Source of the DNA: Morchella semilibera | Taxonomy: Eukaryota; Ascomycota; Pezizomycetes; Pezizales; Morchellaceae | Length of the DNA: 64,000 nt | Direction of reading: 5' to 3' | Assembly: GCA_009192285.1 (NCBI GenBank) | Contig: WBVU01000022.1 | Span: 248,001-312,000 of the forward strand | Shown here: positions 25,901 to 38,802 of the stretch, piece after piece | Layout: each line of letters begins with the position of its first letter | How positions within the stretch are numbered: the first letter of the stretch is position 1 | Position numbers and translations under genes: made by a program | Notes under the pieces: generated by a model | Database searches by the model: none | Told to the model about the DNA's origin: nothing | What the model saw: only the letters and a program-made list of their open reading frames with translations

Positions 25901-28080
25901 ATCACTCGTGTGCTCATCGATTATATGAAATGTGGCTACAATGTACTGGTACAGCAAGAAATAATGCATAAAAACCGTGCACAGCTGAATTGCATGTACG
26001 TACTGGCTGCTATTATGCGTATCACAGGCGATCACTCGCTTCGGCCCCACACAACCGAAAATCAGCAGATACTATGCCTTTTCAAGATCAATATTATAGT
26101 CAAAGAGGCCTCAATAACATATATACCGATGAACATTGTTTGTAACATTATTCAAAAAATTGCACATGCGCGAACTTCATCAACGAAGGTTATGGGTACC
26201 CCTAACCCTACATGTGCGAGGAAGATCTTGGCGCTCGATGTGTTGGCTGCACCATCGAAACATTTCTCCACTTATTCTGACGATCAAGATACTCCAATTT
26301 TCTCCCGGTTCCTGGAAGGACAAACTTCTGAAGCGATAAGACTGTGGGAATCAACTTATATGCCCATGTAATGAGATAGACGAGAACTTATCAGCTTGAA
26401 GGTATGTAACCGTGGAGATGCTTTGATCAACCATTATGAGCTGGTTTAACAAGGACACCTCTCAGAACCTCAAGCGCCACTGTGGCACTGTAATTGAGGG
26501 CTCCGATGGGCTCTATGGGGTGTATGGTGCCCACTAGATCTTCCAGGTAGCTCCTAGATACATGGTGGATATGTGGGGAGCCTATTATTGCTTTCCCCCG
26601 CAATCTGGCGCCTCACCTACCCTCTTCCCCAGAGAACCTATATCCCAGAGTTTTAGGTCTAGGACTACTGTCCTATGCTATGATAATGTGTTTCTGAATA
26701 AGGACACAGTTATAGTACTTGGGCGGGGCTTTTTGTTGCCTGGGAGGCTGCAACCTCCATTGGCTCCATTGGGATATAGTGGCGAAGCGCCTCACCAGAC
26801 TTTACAACCTTTTCTTGAAGCTGATGTCTAAGGAATAAATCATATTAATACGCTGTATATATGGAGGACAGGTGTTTAATTAACTGGGGTTTCCAATAGG
26901 TTGTTTGGCCATCGGGGGCCGATTATCGCCGAACCAACATCCAGATTACATTAATTCCATATATAAAAAGAGCAATCTTCCTAATAACAAGCTACCAGAA
27001 GAGCGCAGAAAGAAAGAAAAAGAGAGAGAAAGAAAGAGTGAGTGAGGGAAAGAAAGAGGGAAAAAAAATGCTTTTTTATATTACAACGAAGGGAATGGAG
27101 ATCTAGTTGGCCACACTGCCTGGAACGGATATTGTTGCTTTAGGGTTTAGATACTGGTCTGGGACTTCCTCTTTGATAGCTGGTATCTTTATAACAGCTT
27201 CATATACGATTGCGGCAATTGCAGTAATTGAAGTCCCTAGGACCTTCATTAGTCGATGGTATTTCAAGCGGTCCGGGAAGGCTCTTAACTAATAGAGAGG
27301 TTAGGTATACTAACAAGATTTCTTCACTATGTCATATATGAGGGACAGTATTCTCCACAAGAGAAATCTAATCTTAGAATTTTTAACCAGCACATGATTT
27401 CTCGGATTCGACAGACTCTAATGACAGCATGGGTTACTTTCGATAGTTTCGACTCAGCAGAGAAATACTATATTATTTCTCTTCTATTTGAACAGTCATT
27501 TGCCGGACTAGCAGGTACACAGATAGTGGCTGGGCAAAGAAAGAAGCATATGGTAGGAAGTACTATCATGTTGATACCAATACTACATTATCACCAATAC
27601 TAAGTAGTTGGAAACGGACAAAGGATCTATAAATGTAGACGACAGCTGATCAGGGGCGACAGGGGTTTGACGGACACATATTACGACCTGGATGCTGTAC
27701 CTACGATCATATACATCATAGAAAAGGTGGCTTACGGATGATTACAGCATAGGCATTTTATACTACCTCACACCAGGGACGATAAAGATAACAACTGGAC
27801 CCCTATGACTCGACAACAGGCAGTGTCCCTATGTCCCGGCCGGGTAACCACCCAAGACTAGAACAAGGAACAATTCCTTTCTTCTCCGCCTCCCCCGCCA
27901 CGCTTCTACTTTTGCGACCGGATCTCGTCACTACACACGTCCCAACCCCATTTCATCACAACAAATCCACCACAGACCACTCCACGATCCCCGCACATAC
28001 AAGAATTCAGCTTACCGAACAAATAAAAGTCCATCTGCAATTATCTTCCAGTTCCAGCAGCGCAAGCGAACGAAATAAAG

Positions 28081-28904
28081 ATGTCTGGTGGTAAAGGAAA
28101 GTCACATGGAGGCAAGGCCGGGCCTAAAGGTGGAGATGCGTCTAGGCAGCAGGTTTCTCATTCTGCGAAAGCGGGGCTACAGGTAAGAAAATATTTTTGT
28201 TTGGTATTTGATATACTTTAGGTGGCAAGCACCTGGTACTACTGGTTGAAAAGACCTGAATTTACGAGTGAAAAGAAAATGCAACAATTTGGGAGCTTGA
28301 TTTCTAACGCGTTATGGTTTTTTGATGTGCCACCGTTGATTAGAGTGGAGCTCATTTGTGAGGAGCGAAGTTTTGTATGAAACAGTGACACAGCACTTGC
28401 TCGTAGGAAACGAGCTTGACAAACGAACTGCGAGACTACGAAACATCAATTGGATAAATGAATGCTAACTTTTTTTCTTTTCTATTAATAGTTCCCTTGT
28501 GGCCGTGTCAAACGTTTCCTTAAGAACAATACTCAAAACAAGATGCGCGTCGGAGCTAAAGGTACAATCACCCGCCACCAATTTCCCCATCCAATCCTAT
28601 CGCCTTTAACCATCTCATAATTACATATAGTGGCTAACTAATTAAAATAGCTGCTGTCTACGTTACTGCAGTTCTGGAATACCTGACTGCCGAAGTTCTT
28701 GAGCTCGCCGGGAATGCTGCTAAAGACTTGAAGGTCAAGCGCATTACCCCACGTCATCTACAACTCGCAATTCGTGGAGACGAGGAGCTTGATACCCTCA
28801 TCCGCGCGACAATCGCCTTCGGAGGTGTTCTACCACACATCAATCGTGCTCTGCTGTTGAAGGTGGAAAAGAAGAAGAAGGCTGGCGAGAAAACTAGTTT
28901 GTAA
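28081..28904 (+). CDS. Histone variant H2A.Z
   Basis: Replaces H2A in promoter-proximal nucleosomes and is deposited by the SWR1 complex (family knowledge). Exons are 28081-28182, 28492-28561 and 28651-28904, in frame, 141 residues. The Gly/Lys-rich tail [14 protein letters not shown] is followed by the histone fold ([35 protein letters not shown]). The segments [20 protein letters not shown] and [19 protein letters not shown], including the extended acidic-patch and docking region, mark H2A.Z rather than canonical H2A, and there is no SQEL tail as in H2A.X. Two introns (309 and 89 bp) interrupt it; GCTAAC branch sites are visible in the first intron (28464-28469) and second intron (28633-28638). 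Confidence 0.95.
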
Positions 28905-29889
28905 AGCTGAATTGTGGGAGTACTTACGGTCTGTGTCAGAGAGGTCGCGAGTATAGCCAAAATGGTCTAAATCAATGAATAGCTATAAAAACAAAACTTG
29001 GGAAACGGGGAACCGGGTCGGTGTTGGAAGGGGCTTCTTTTTTTTCCTCCTTTTTTTCCCCCTCTACTCTTTTTTTTTTTTTTTTTTCCTTTTTCTTCCC
29101 CAATTGTTATGTTTGACGGTTTCATTAGGCTTTGCTGGCTGCTGGTGGGTTAAAAAGCCACAATTTTCTTGAAGATGAAGACACGGGTGTTGATTCTGAA
29201 AATGATTCGAATGTAATTGTAACACTAGGTTCCTTTTTTTTTTATTGTCTCCACTCTGGTCTGTTTTTCCCCTGCTATACTCATTTTATATTCTGCTGCT
29301 GCTGCCGTATTATATCAATAGTCTTTAGCAAAGGTTGGTGTTCTTTTTTTGAGACGCTTTGCTGGATTAATAGGGAATAATAAATGGGGAACAAGTGGTT
29401 TTTGCTTCCAAAATATTCAAATACTTATGCGAGCTCTACGATTTGGCGGCTTTACTCCCTTCCTACTACTACCTGCAGTAGCTTGACTAGTCAAAAACTT
29501 GGACATAGCTGAGGTACTACTTCAGTTGTATTACTAGCATTTTCTATGCAACAGAAATATTCCTCCCACCATTTTCACCCTCTTACCTACGCCTTCCGTA
29601 TTTACAATTCGCACGAATATGATCACAGAAGAAAATCAAAGACAAATGAGACACTTCCCTGCTAAAAACCGAGAATGTCGAATGGGTATGAGGGAATGAG
29701 TGAGTGGAGACGAGACTTGAACGAAAAAACAATGTAAAATAGATACAAGTAAAATATAAGACAATTAGAGAAAGACTTGACCAAACACCCATCATCTCAT
29801 GTTACACTCATTAATTCCTTTCCATGTGCACACAAATTATACTTTTGGGGGGGGGGGGGCAGATGAATTTGGGGAGGGGATGATTCAAC
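28905..29889. other. Intergenic between convergent H2A.Z and HSP60
   Basis: About 1 kb holding the 3' regions of both genes. It has T-rich tracts near 29037-29097 and a G run at 29848-29859. No gene seen. Confidence 0.7.
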
Positions 29890-31886
<1,997 letters not shown>

Positions 31887-32571
31887 TGTGGTTTCTATGG
31901 TGTGAATTCACGAAATTAAGCGGAACTACACAAAAGAATTGAATTAAGAAAGAACACTTCTCAAGTGGACTGCAGACTGAAGATGCAGAGGGAATGCGAA
32001 ATGGGGGGCGGGGCAGAAGAAATAATGACGGGGGGAAAATTTTGTGGGGAGTCGAAGAGAAACATCTGGAAAGTCTTGGCATATTTCTTTCGGAGTTCCG
32101 AGGGGGAACGGGATTACGATTTGACAATGTTATTGTTCTAATTAATTGGCCGAGCAACATTGGGCTTGTGCAAGTTTGTGTGTGGCTAAGCTTGATGTTG
32201 AAGAGGGAAAGTGGGTTACTAGGGCTTGCCGTGCTTAACCCCTCCAGCCCCCAACCGCCCAAGGCCATCTCACCCCTCCAGCAACATCCCTTTTACCCCC
32301 CTAATCCATAAGCCCTTGTGGTGCAATAAACATCCTACCAGCTCTTCATCTCGATTCATCTTCCAGCTCTCTTCCTTATCTACCTCACATAGGTTTGTCT
32401 TGTCCCTTCTCTAGTTCAATAATAACAATCTCGTCCTGCTCTATCTCGCTGCTTGCTTTACTCCTTTCCATCCCAGCTTATGTCGTTCGTTGACTTGGTG
32501 ACCCCGCATTGTACTGACCATGATTTTCTCCCTATTAGATCAACTCTTATCCTTTAAAGCTCTCTGTTATT
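31887..32571. promoter_or_regulatory. Shared divergent promoter region of HSP60 and cofilin
   Basis: 685 bp separate the two start codons. TTCACGAA at 31907-31914 fits the nTTCnnGAAn heat-shock unit, though it is inside the likely HSP60 leader; a second, poorer TTC/GAA-rich patch is near 32089-32112. The cofilin side is pyrimidine-rich, as usual before fungal start sites. Assignment is by position; no binding site is proven. Confidence 0.5.
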
Positions 32572-33418
32572 ATGGTAATATTCATTCTTTAAAACCCATC
32601 ACGTTCCTTTCTTAAAGGAGACTATTCGCTGACGCATCCTTTGTTATAGTCTCGCTCTGGGTATTCCCCCTGAAACATATCTGCCCAGAAAATATCACGA
32701 ATACACCCGATGCTGTGTTTGGAAGTTCATAAATATGGGTTTAGAGCTGACCTTTCGTCCCGTTATTACCAGAGTTGGCCTTGCTAAAGAATGTGTTCCC
32801 GCGTTTGAGGAACTTAAGCTTGGGAAAAAGGTCAAGTACATCATCTACAAGCTTAGCGACGACAAGAAGTGCATCGAGGTCGAGAAGTCTAGCACTGAGG
32901 GTAGCTACGATGAATTTATCGGGGATCTTCCGGACACTGAGTGCCGATATGCGATCTACGACTTCGAGTACGAATTGGAGTCTGGTGAAGGAAAGAGGTA
33001 CATACATTATCCTACAAACCTAGACCGAATTCCTCATGGTGCAATATGCAAGCTTTATTCTTGGCACACATGAGTGGAATATCGGCTCTACTATCCCGAT
33101 TTACTGTCTTCGTTGTCTATCTGCACATGGGGGTTCTTTATTTGCATCACACGAGCTACATGCTAAGGCGAATATTCGTATAGGAACAAGATCTGCTTTT
33201 ACTCTTGGTCTCCTGACGATGCTCCAGTCAGGGTAGAGGACCATGCCCCATTTTTATAATAATAGTAGCTAACCCCCGCTCTACAGTCCAAGATGGTCTA
33301 CGCTTCCTCCAAGGAAGCTCTCCGCCGCTCCCTGCAAGGCATCCACTCCGAGATTCAAGGAACCGATTACAGTGAGGTGTCTTACGATGCTGTCCTGTCG
33401 AGGTTCGGCGGGAAATGA
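32572..33418 (+). CDS. cof1: Cofilin (ADF/cofilin actin-severing protein)
   Basis: Binds and severs actin filaments and drives actin turnover. Five exons: 32572-32574 (only the ATG), 32650-32660 (11 nt), 32773-32997, 33184-33232 and 33287-33418, in frame, 139 residues. The assembled start [20 protein letters not shown] matches the fungal cofilin N-terminus, including the conserved Ser after Met; this is why the ATG-only exon was chosen. Other landmarks are [19 protein letters not shown], the actin-binding segment [24 protein letters not shown] and the end ALRRSLQGI...[16 protein letters not shown]. An intron right after the start codon also occurs in yeast COF1. Confidence 0.95.
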
Positions 33419-34344
33419 AGGATCCGGGTCATAGCCCGGGAAGGAATTACAGCAGATTTACAATCATGCCTCCTATGTCCCTTTCGTAAACACATGAATT
33501 ACTCTCTCCTTGGTGATCCGAGCGTGTTTTTCTTGTTTTTCTTGTGTAATTCTTCTCGCGTGTTGTCTGGTGAAAAGTGACGTTTGGGAATACACGACTT
33601 TTTTTCTTTCTCCCCTTCTCTTCTAATCTTGCATTTACTTTTTACCGTTGCGCGGTGGGATCGCTTTCGCGTGTTTTACTGTATCAAGGCGATAGATTTG
33701 GTGCACAAAAGTTGATGGCCCTTGACTATTTGGGGAACGAGGGAAGATATCCAAGTGAATTACATGTATCTTGTTCCCCTTTTGTGATACCATATTTTGC
33801 GTTTTTTCTTCTTTATCTTCTTTATCTTTTTTTTTTTTTTTTTTTTGCCTAATTTCGAGACCAGGAGTGATGAATGCCACCTAAAATGTAGATTCAATGA
33901 TTGATTCTATTCCTAGAGGTTAAGCCTAGCTTAAACTACATGTAGAAGTGTATCCTGTTCCAGAAAATTCGTTACCGCTTTGGTCATGAGCTGTCACTCG
34001 CGTGATGTCTGGAATATACCACGCAAATCCGATATAGATGAGACAGAAACCCCTGATGACTCTTGCTTTATCCTGTCTTATATTCTGAACTCGTGGACAG
34101 TTAAAAATTGGTATTTTCTTTTTTTGATTAAAATTCCTATACAACACGTGTGGCTGGGGATGCTGACTATTGACAGGGTTAGGGCGGGATGACGTGTATG
34201 GTGTTTACTCTATGTAGTATGTATTACGATTGAGCTTCTCAGGAGGTGGGTACAAATCAATTACAGAAATCAATTGTTGTTACTTCAACTCCAGCGCTAT
34301 TTTATCAATAACTGTGGTCGAAAAACACTTTGAATATTTGGAAC
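33419..34344. other. Intergenic, cofilin 3' region
   Basis: No gene seen. Holds a T run near 33826-33846 and TACATGTA at 33761 and 33937. Confidence 0.65.
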
Positions 34345-35541
34345 ATGGCCCTTCTCGATTTACCGAATGAGCTCCTATTGCCGATCGCAAAGGAGCTCCC
34401 ACCAAACGATCTTCGAGCTCTAGTTCTAGCCAACCGTCGTCTCGCCAGTCTGTTGATGTCGGATCTTCACAAATCAGCGGTCAAGAATAAAAGGTTCGCG
34501 TTAGCGGCGTTGTTCTGGGCTGCCGCGATTGGACGCGAGGCAATGGTTCGGTTGGTACTTGAAAAAGGCCCAAAGATGGTTATTGACGATATTTGTACCT
34601 ACGACACAAACAACATGAATAAGATAGTCTTCGAGGGCCCATCAAAATGTAGCGACGACGTTGTCAAACAGGTGTTGAAGAAAGGGGTATTTCTTGTTGT
34701 TACCGAGAGTCGTAAGACATGGGGGTGTCTCCATTGGGCATTCGAAAATAAGCATAAGGCACTTTTTAAGTTACTTTTGGACAGAGGTGCCAGTACAGAG
34801 GCCTTGGTAAATGTCAGCCAGCAGACAGTACTCCATCTGGCGGCAGAGGAGGGAGACGAAGTTTCGGCGAAACTCTTGCTACGTCAAAGACCTCGTGTCG
34901 ATAAGCATGCGCAGCTCCTACAGTTCGGGACATTAGGAAGACGGCACGCCGATGTCGGTCGCCTAGATCTCCTGGGATACACACCGCTTCATCTGGCAGC
35001 TAGAGCAGGTCAGAAGAAGCTGGTTGAGCTCCTGTTGGACAACGGTGCTAGGATAGATTCGCGGGTCAACGATACGCCTCTTCACCTTGCCGCGAAATAC
35101 GACCGTGGGTCTGTTGTCGACTTATTATTGAAGAGAGGAGCTGATCCAAATTTGAAGGACGCCTGTGGGATGACACCTCTACACTTGGTAGTGTTATACC
35201 GGTTTGAGGCCGTAGCAGAGATGCTGCTCTTGGCGGAGCGAGCTTTTCGATTCCAGACCGCCACGGTACAACAGTGCTCCATGTAGCGGCGGAGAATGGG
35301 GATGTAGTTTTGACAAAGCTTCTTCTTAAGGCAGGCGCCGATATCGGCGCCAGGAACCACTCCGGAAACACACCTCTTCATCTAGCTGCAAAATACGGAT
35401 ATCAGCCGGTGGTTGCAATTTTGTTGAAGGAAGGCGCAGACATTCAGTCCAAAAAACAGTGACGGAAAGACTGCAATGTATTTGGCGTCGCGTTGGTCTA
35501 ATATCTCGGTGGCGGAGTTTTTGAGGAAGAGTGGAGTATGA
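34345..35541 (+). pseudogene. F-box and ankyrin-repeat protein, frame broken twice
   Basis: Starts at ATG 34345 with an F-box-like helix set (LLDLPNELLLPIAKELPPND, LVLANRRL), then ankyrin repeats (TVLHLAAEEGDEVSAKLLL, TPLHLAARAGQKKLVELLL, TPLHLAAKYDRGSVVDLLLK). Near 35225-35235 the repeat continues only in another frame (GTTVLHVAAENGDVVLTKLL), as if one base were lost after ATGCTGCT. A second shift in an A run at about 35453-35458 restores the end SDGKTAMYLASRW...LRKSG, with TGA at 35539-35541. The two shifts compensate, so the tail homology survives. F-box proteins usually recruit targets to SCF ubiquitin ligases and ankyrins bind the target (family knowledge). It could be a young pseudogene or an intact gene with two assembly errors. 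Confidence 0.75.
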
Positions 35542-36093
35542 GATCTTGCATATCTATTTCTTTAGGGACATGGTTCACGGCTTAGGTTACATGTATGTCG
35601 GTGACGATTTCGTTGAAATTTCTTTTAGTCATAATATTCCTTTTTGCTTGACGTTTCTTAATAGGTTTAACTATAATATGATTTTTTCCTGGATGCTCTT
35701 GCTATATTACAGAGGTCTAAAGCTAATAGAGTTAATTTGGTACGGCACGTTGAATTAATCAATATTTGTATGTAGACACGGTCACTACTAATAAAACACA
35801 TAACATTGCGATTGGGCATTTTGGTAAAACCTCAATGTGCTCATGGTATGTTATTACAGTTATCGATGGAAGAAAAAAAAAAGAAAAAAAGAGGCTTCCA
35901 TGCCTTTGTCCAGAATAATACCAAATCAATAATCAATATAAAGTAACACCAAAGTCCATCAAACACGCCAAGTAATTAACCCCTGTTGGTTTTCTCCTGC
36001 GCCAGATCTAGCTAAGCTAGCCTAATAGTTGATCCCACCAATAGCACCAATAGACAAATAAAAAGACCCATAAACAATAAAGATACCTTTGCG
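35542..36093. other. Intergenic between convergent genes
   Basis: 552 bp, no gene. TACATGTA at 35588, about 50 bp after the ankyrin stop; A-rich tract near 35870-35890. Confidence 0.65.
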
Positions 36094-36573
36094 CTATCTA
36101 GGTGTATTTTTAACCTCAAGATATCCCCAATCAAAGACAGCCCTTCCAGATACTCTCAATCTCCCCCCAATAGCGCCAGTATCCTCAGTGCACTTCCTTG
36201 TGAGGGCGTCAAGTGCATCTGCTAGGAAGTAACACCGGAGTTTAGTCCTGTAGTCTCCACACATAACGATGAAGGCAGTGCCATAGTCGACCAGATCGGT
36301 ACACCCGTCCCGATTGTCTTGTGTGCACCAGTGATGGCCCTGTTTTTTTTTCATCTCCTCTGTTCCGAAAGTAACGTGGTTCATGAACGGTGAGCTGTTT
36401 GTAGTTGTGCAGATAAAGGTGTCGGGTTTAGGATTACTGCCGTTCGCACGGGGGCGAAGAGAGTTTTCTAACCATGCGAAACTAGGGATTTTGGTGATAC
36501 TAGCAGTGGTAATACTGATGAAGTTTGAGGACAGCAGGGAGAATAGGAGAACTGCGAGCTGGATTGTCTTCAT
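36094..36573 (-). CDS. Small secreted cysteine-containing protein, unknown function
   Basis: Single exon, 159 residues. The N-terminus MKTIQLAVLLFSLLSSNFIS is a clear signal peptide (Lys, then a hydrophobic core), probably cleaved near residues 20-25. A possible Kex2-like basic site (LRPRAN) follows near residue 42. The mature part has six cysteines (in FICTTT, HWCTQD, DGCTDL, VMCGDY, LRCYF, RKCTED), enough for three disulfides. No transmembrane segment or recognised domain. Size, secretion signal and cysteine content resemble fungal secreted effector-like or cell-wall proteins; a precise role cannot be assigned. The frame is intact although the genes on both sides are frame-broken. Confidence 0.7.
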   Translation of the reverse strand: MKTIQLAVLLFSLLSSNFISITTASITKIPSFAWLENSLRPRANGSNPKPDTFICTTTNSSPFMNHVTFGTEEMKKKQGHHWCTQDNRDGCTDLVDYGTAFIVMCGDYRTKLRCYFLADALDALTRKCTEDTGAIGGRLRVSGRAVFDWGYLEVKNTPR

Positions 36574-36934
36574 TGTGGCTGGGAGTTTGAGGTTGGGGGA
36601 ATAGATTCTCGTTCCTTTCTGTGGTTTGAGGGCTTTGGACTTTTTAGTAGTAATGAGGTTTTGGTACTGTAGTGGGTACGCTGACTTTGAGAATATGCTT
36701 CCTTAGGACGTACTTAGAATTATTATTCAAATCTGTTAACACACGGGCAAGTGGTATACATATGCCTTCTAGGACCTCACTGACCATAGCACATCAAAGC
36801 ACAGTACGAAGCTCTTTAGAACAGTACAATGTGTTACATTCCTGGCCAGATTACAGATACACTTACATGTACATGTAGTTGTACATGCACTTTTGCGGCC
36901 AATACCACGAGTTACAAGCATCCATGCCCACTTA
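36574..36934. other. Short intergenic stretch with overlapping TACATGTA palindromes
   Basis: 361 bp, no gene. Two overlapping copies of TACATGTA lie at 36864-36877, about 60 bp past the stop of the minus-strand RidA-like gene. Confidence 0.6.
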
Positions 36935-37392
36935 CTACGGCTCATAAGCCGCTACCTCAATCTCAACCTTCATCCTCTCCTCCGCTAACCTCTCAACCCC
37001 AAGCAGGTCCACAACGGCCCATGGTTCGGGCACCACTTCTGCAAGTTGTGGATCATAGCCACTAGGCACGCATCGTCCATCGCAACATGATAACTGCGGA
37101 GCTTGTAGACTTGGGACCACCCATGACCACCGGCCTTTTTGAGAGCAAGGTCGACGTTCTCGAAAGCGCGGTCAATCTGTTCGTCGATACTGGTGGGATG
37201 TCGCCGTTGTTGGGGTTCCATCCGCCTATAAAGGTGATTTAGTATCACTATGACTAGGGATTGGGAAGGAGAATCCATACCTTGACCCGAGCACTCGATG
37301 TTGTCACCAACTCTGCAGGCTTGACTGTAGTTGAGGTACTGCCTATTGCGTATACCGACGCCGGAGTAGTTGTAGAACTTTGCTCCAGCCAT
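36935..37392 (-). pseudogene. RidA/YjgF-like protein, frame broken twice
   Basis: The RidA family hydrolyses reactive enamine/imine intermediates or acts as a ribonuclease-like small trimer. Minus-strand exon 1 is 37392-37281 (MAGAKFYNYSGVGIRN..., SQACRVGDNIECSGQG), with an intron at 37280-37226. Exon 2 opens GGWNPNNGDIP, then one base is missing in the CCC run at about 37189-37195, since homology continues one frame over (TSIDEQIDRAFENVDLALKK, HGWSQVYKLRSYHV). A second single-base loss in a GGGG run at about 36995-37003 is needed to reach VERLAEERMKVEIEVAAYEP and the TAG at 36935-36937. Without correction translation stops early at each point. Only two single-base losses, no other damage: recent pseudogene or assembly error. 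Confidence 0.75.
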
Positions 37393-37900
37393 TGCTGGTT
37401 CCTCGGAACCCTGGTTTTTGGTTGGCTTGGTGGGTTCTTTGCGGGTCTGGCCTGGGTATAGACTCGATCTTGGTGCGATCTCGATTTCTAACCGGGAAGC
37501 AGTGGACTCGGAGGCAGTACATGATGAAGATTCGCGTGGATACATTTTCACGTTTGGTATAAGCCGACTTGACTTACACGGCCTCTTGAAGTGCTGCCCT
37601 TTGATAATGTGATGGATGATATGATCTAGGGGTAGGATGGGGGAAGAGGACTAGACGTAATTGGTAGCGATGTAATCACATTATGAATGTTTGTCTCTAT
37701 TTGCCGCGGTAAACCTTGTCGCGATGCCAGGTTCCTCTTAAAGAATGGCCTCACAGGATATCACTCGGGACAGACCCGAGACCTGCCATCTCCTCCTGAC
37801 ACAACCCGTATTTACATTCTTCCGCAACTTGCCAAGTCCCACGAACAGCGCTAGTGACCTTTTTTATAAAGTAATATACCTATTACATAGCCATAGCCAC
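37393..37900. other. Intergenic before the tRNA-Gly
   Basis: 508 bp, no supported gene. It holds the presumed promoter of the RidA-like gene on the minus strand. Confidence 0.6.
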
Positions 37901-37986
37901 GATTCAGTGGTGTAGTGGTATCACGGGTGCTTGCCATCCCTAGATAGCTGTTTGTGCCCGACCCGGGTTGATTCCCGGCTGATTCA
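37901..37986 (+). tRNA. tRNA-Gly (GCC) with a 17-nt intron and shortened T loop
   Basis: Acceptor arms GATTCAG and CTGATTC pair except for one T-T mismatch, with discriminator A at 37986. The D region is GTGTAGTGGTATCAC. The anticodon stem GGGTG pairs with TGCCC (wobbles included) once the 17 bases after the anticodon loop start CTTGCCA are removed, placing an intron at the standard 37/38 position. The T arm reads CCGGGTTGATTCCCGG, one base short of the usual 7-base loop, which weakens the B box. A T run (37999-38002) downstream could end Pol III transcription. Either a functional gene with a variant T loop, a one-base sequence error, or a decaying copy. Confidence 0.65.
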
Positions 37987-38802
37987 GTGTGATAAGTGTT
38001 TTCCCTTCATGGGAGTTTTCTTTTTATTTTAACTTGGTTTTGAGGTTAACACGAGCCCTTTCTGGTTGGAGTTGGCAATTACGGGAGGCGAGGATCGGGG
38101 AGCGCTCAGTTTCGGAAAGGCAATAGATTGATGGTTTCTTTCATGGCGGCCGATATGGTTTTTTAAACTACCGGCTAGTTCAATGTTGTCTCTATGAGAG
38201 TTCGTTCTGGTTGTTCTTGGATGATATTAGGCGAAACATCGCTGGGCCTTACCAGCCTGGCCACCATAGAGTTAATGTATTTTGTAGTGGTTGCTGACGG
38301 GAGGTCACGTGTGAATATAAGGTTTACTATATAGCTATGGGCCTTCTCCTATTATCACTTATTACCCCTAGGAAGCGGTTTTAATTGTTGCGACGGGAAA
38401 CGGGGAACTACAACAGACGAGTCCCGGGCATCATCAAAGATATCACTCGCCCGAGTGATGATTCATGACAATAGAATGGGAAACCTTGAGGTCATATACT
38501 GATCATAAGAGGCACATGATACTATAATTATATAACCAAAAGAGGTGGCCAAGTGGGCTTGCGTGTGATATGGGGGAGAGATTGGGAGTTATTAGACTGA
38601 TAGATAAATAGACATCTGTTCATCTCTCCCTCTCCCTCCCCCTCCCTTCCCTCTCCTATCTTTCTCTTCCTCTCCCTCTTCTTTGTAGACCATCCCTATA
38701 TCTCGTCCATCAGCGAGGTCATTATCTTCATCCTCATCAAGGTTATCTTCATCACTTCTAAATTTTACTCACATTAATATACATATATCCCCCCGTCCCA
38801 TC
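37987..38802. other. Intergenic with CT-rich promoter tract
   Basis: 816 bp without a gene. The right end carries a CT-rich tract and leader of the gene starting at 38803. Confidence 0.6.
38622..38684 (+). promoter_or_regulatory. Pyrimidine-rich tract upstream of the 38.8-kb gene
   Basis: About 60 bases of almost pure C and T (CTCTCCCTCTCCC...), 120-180 bp before the start codon. Such CT tracts are common just upstream of transcription starts in filamentous fungi; the role here is inferred from position. Confidence 0.5.

Larger units (their letters stand above)
22018..28080. other. 6-kb gene-free, AT-rich block with foldback elements
   Basis: No gene supported. It contains the two related foldback repeats listed separately (22641 and 22874), a possible degraded third fragment near 23937-23975 (CGCGCAAAAGCC core), TACATGTA at 25332 and 25496, and a 14-bp palindrome TGATCATATGATCA near 24988. 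Short open frames, such as 26562-26831 and 27107-27292, encode nothing recognisable. The last 250 bp before 28081 should hold the H2A.Z promoter and leader. Confidence 0.6.

Noticed and set aside
26199-26210. Telomere-like CCCCTAACCCTA
   Set aside because: Only two partial units; an interstitial telomere or chromosome end would need more, and genes continue on both sides.
27107-27292. 61-codon frame with hydrophobic segment
   Set aside because: It uses a non-ATG start in this reading, is isolated, and has no homology that I can recognise.
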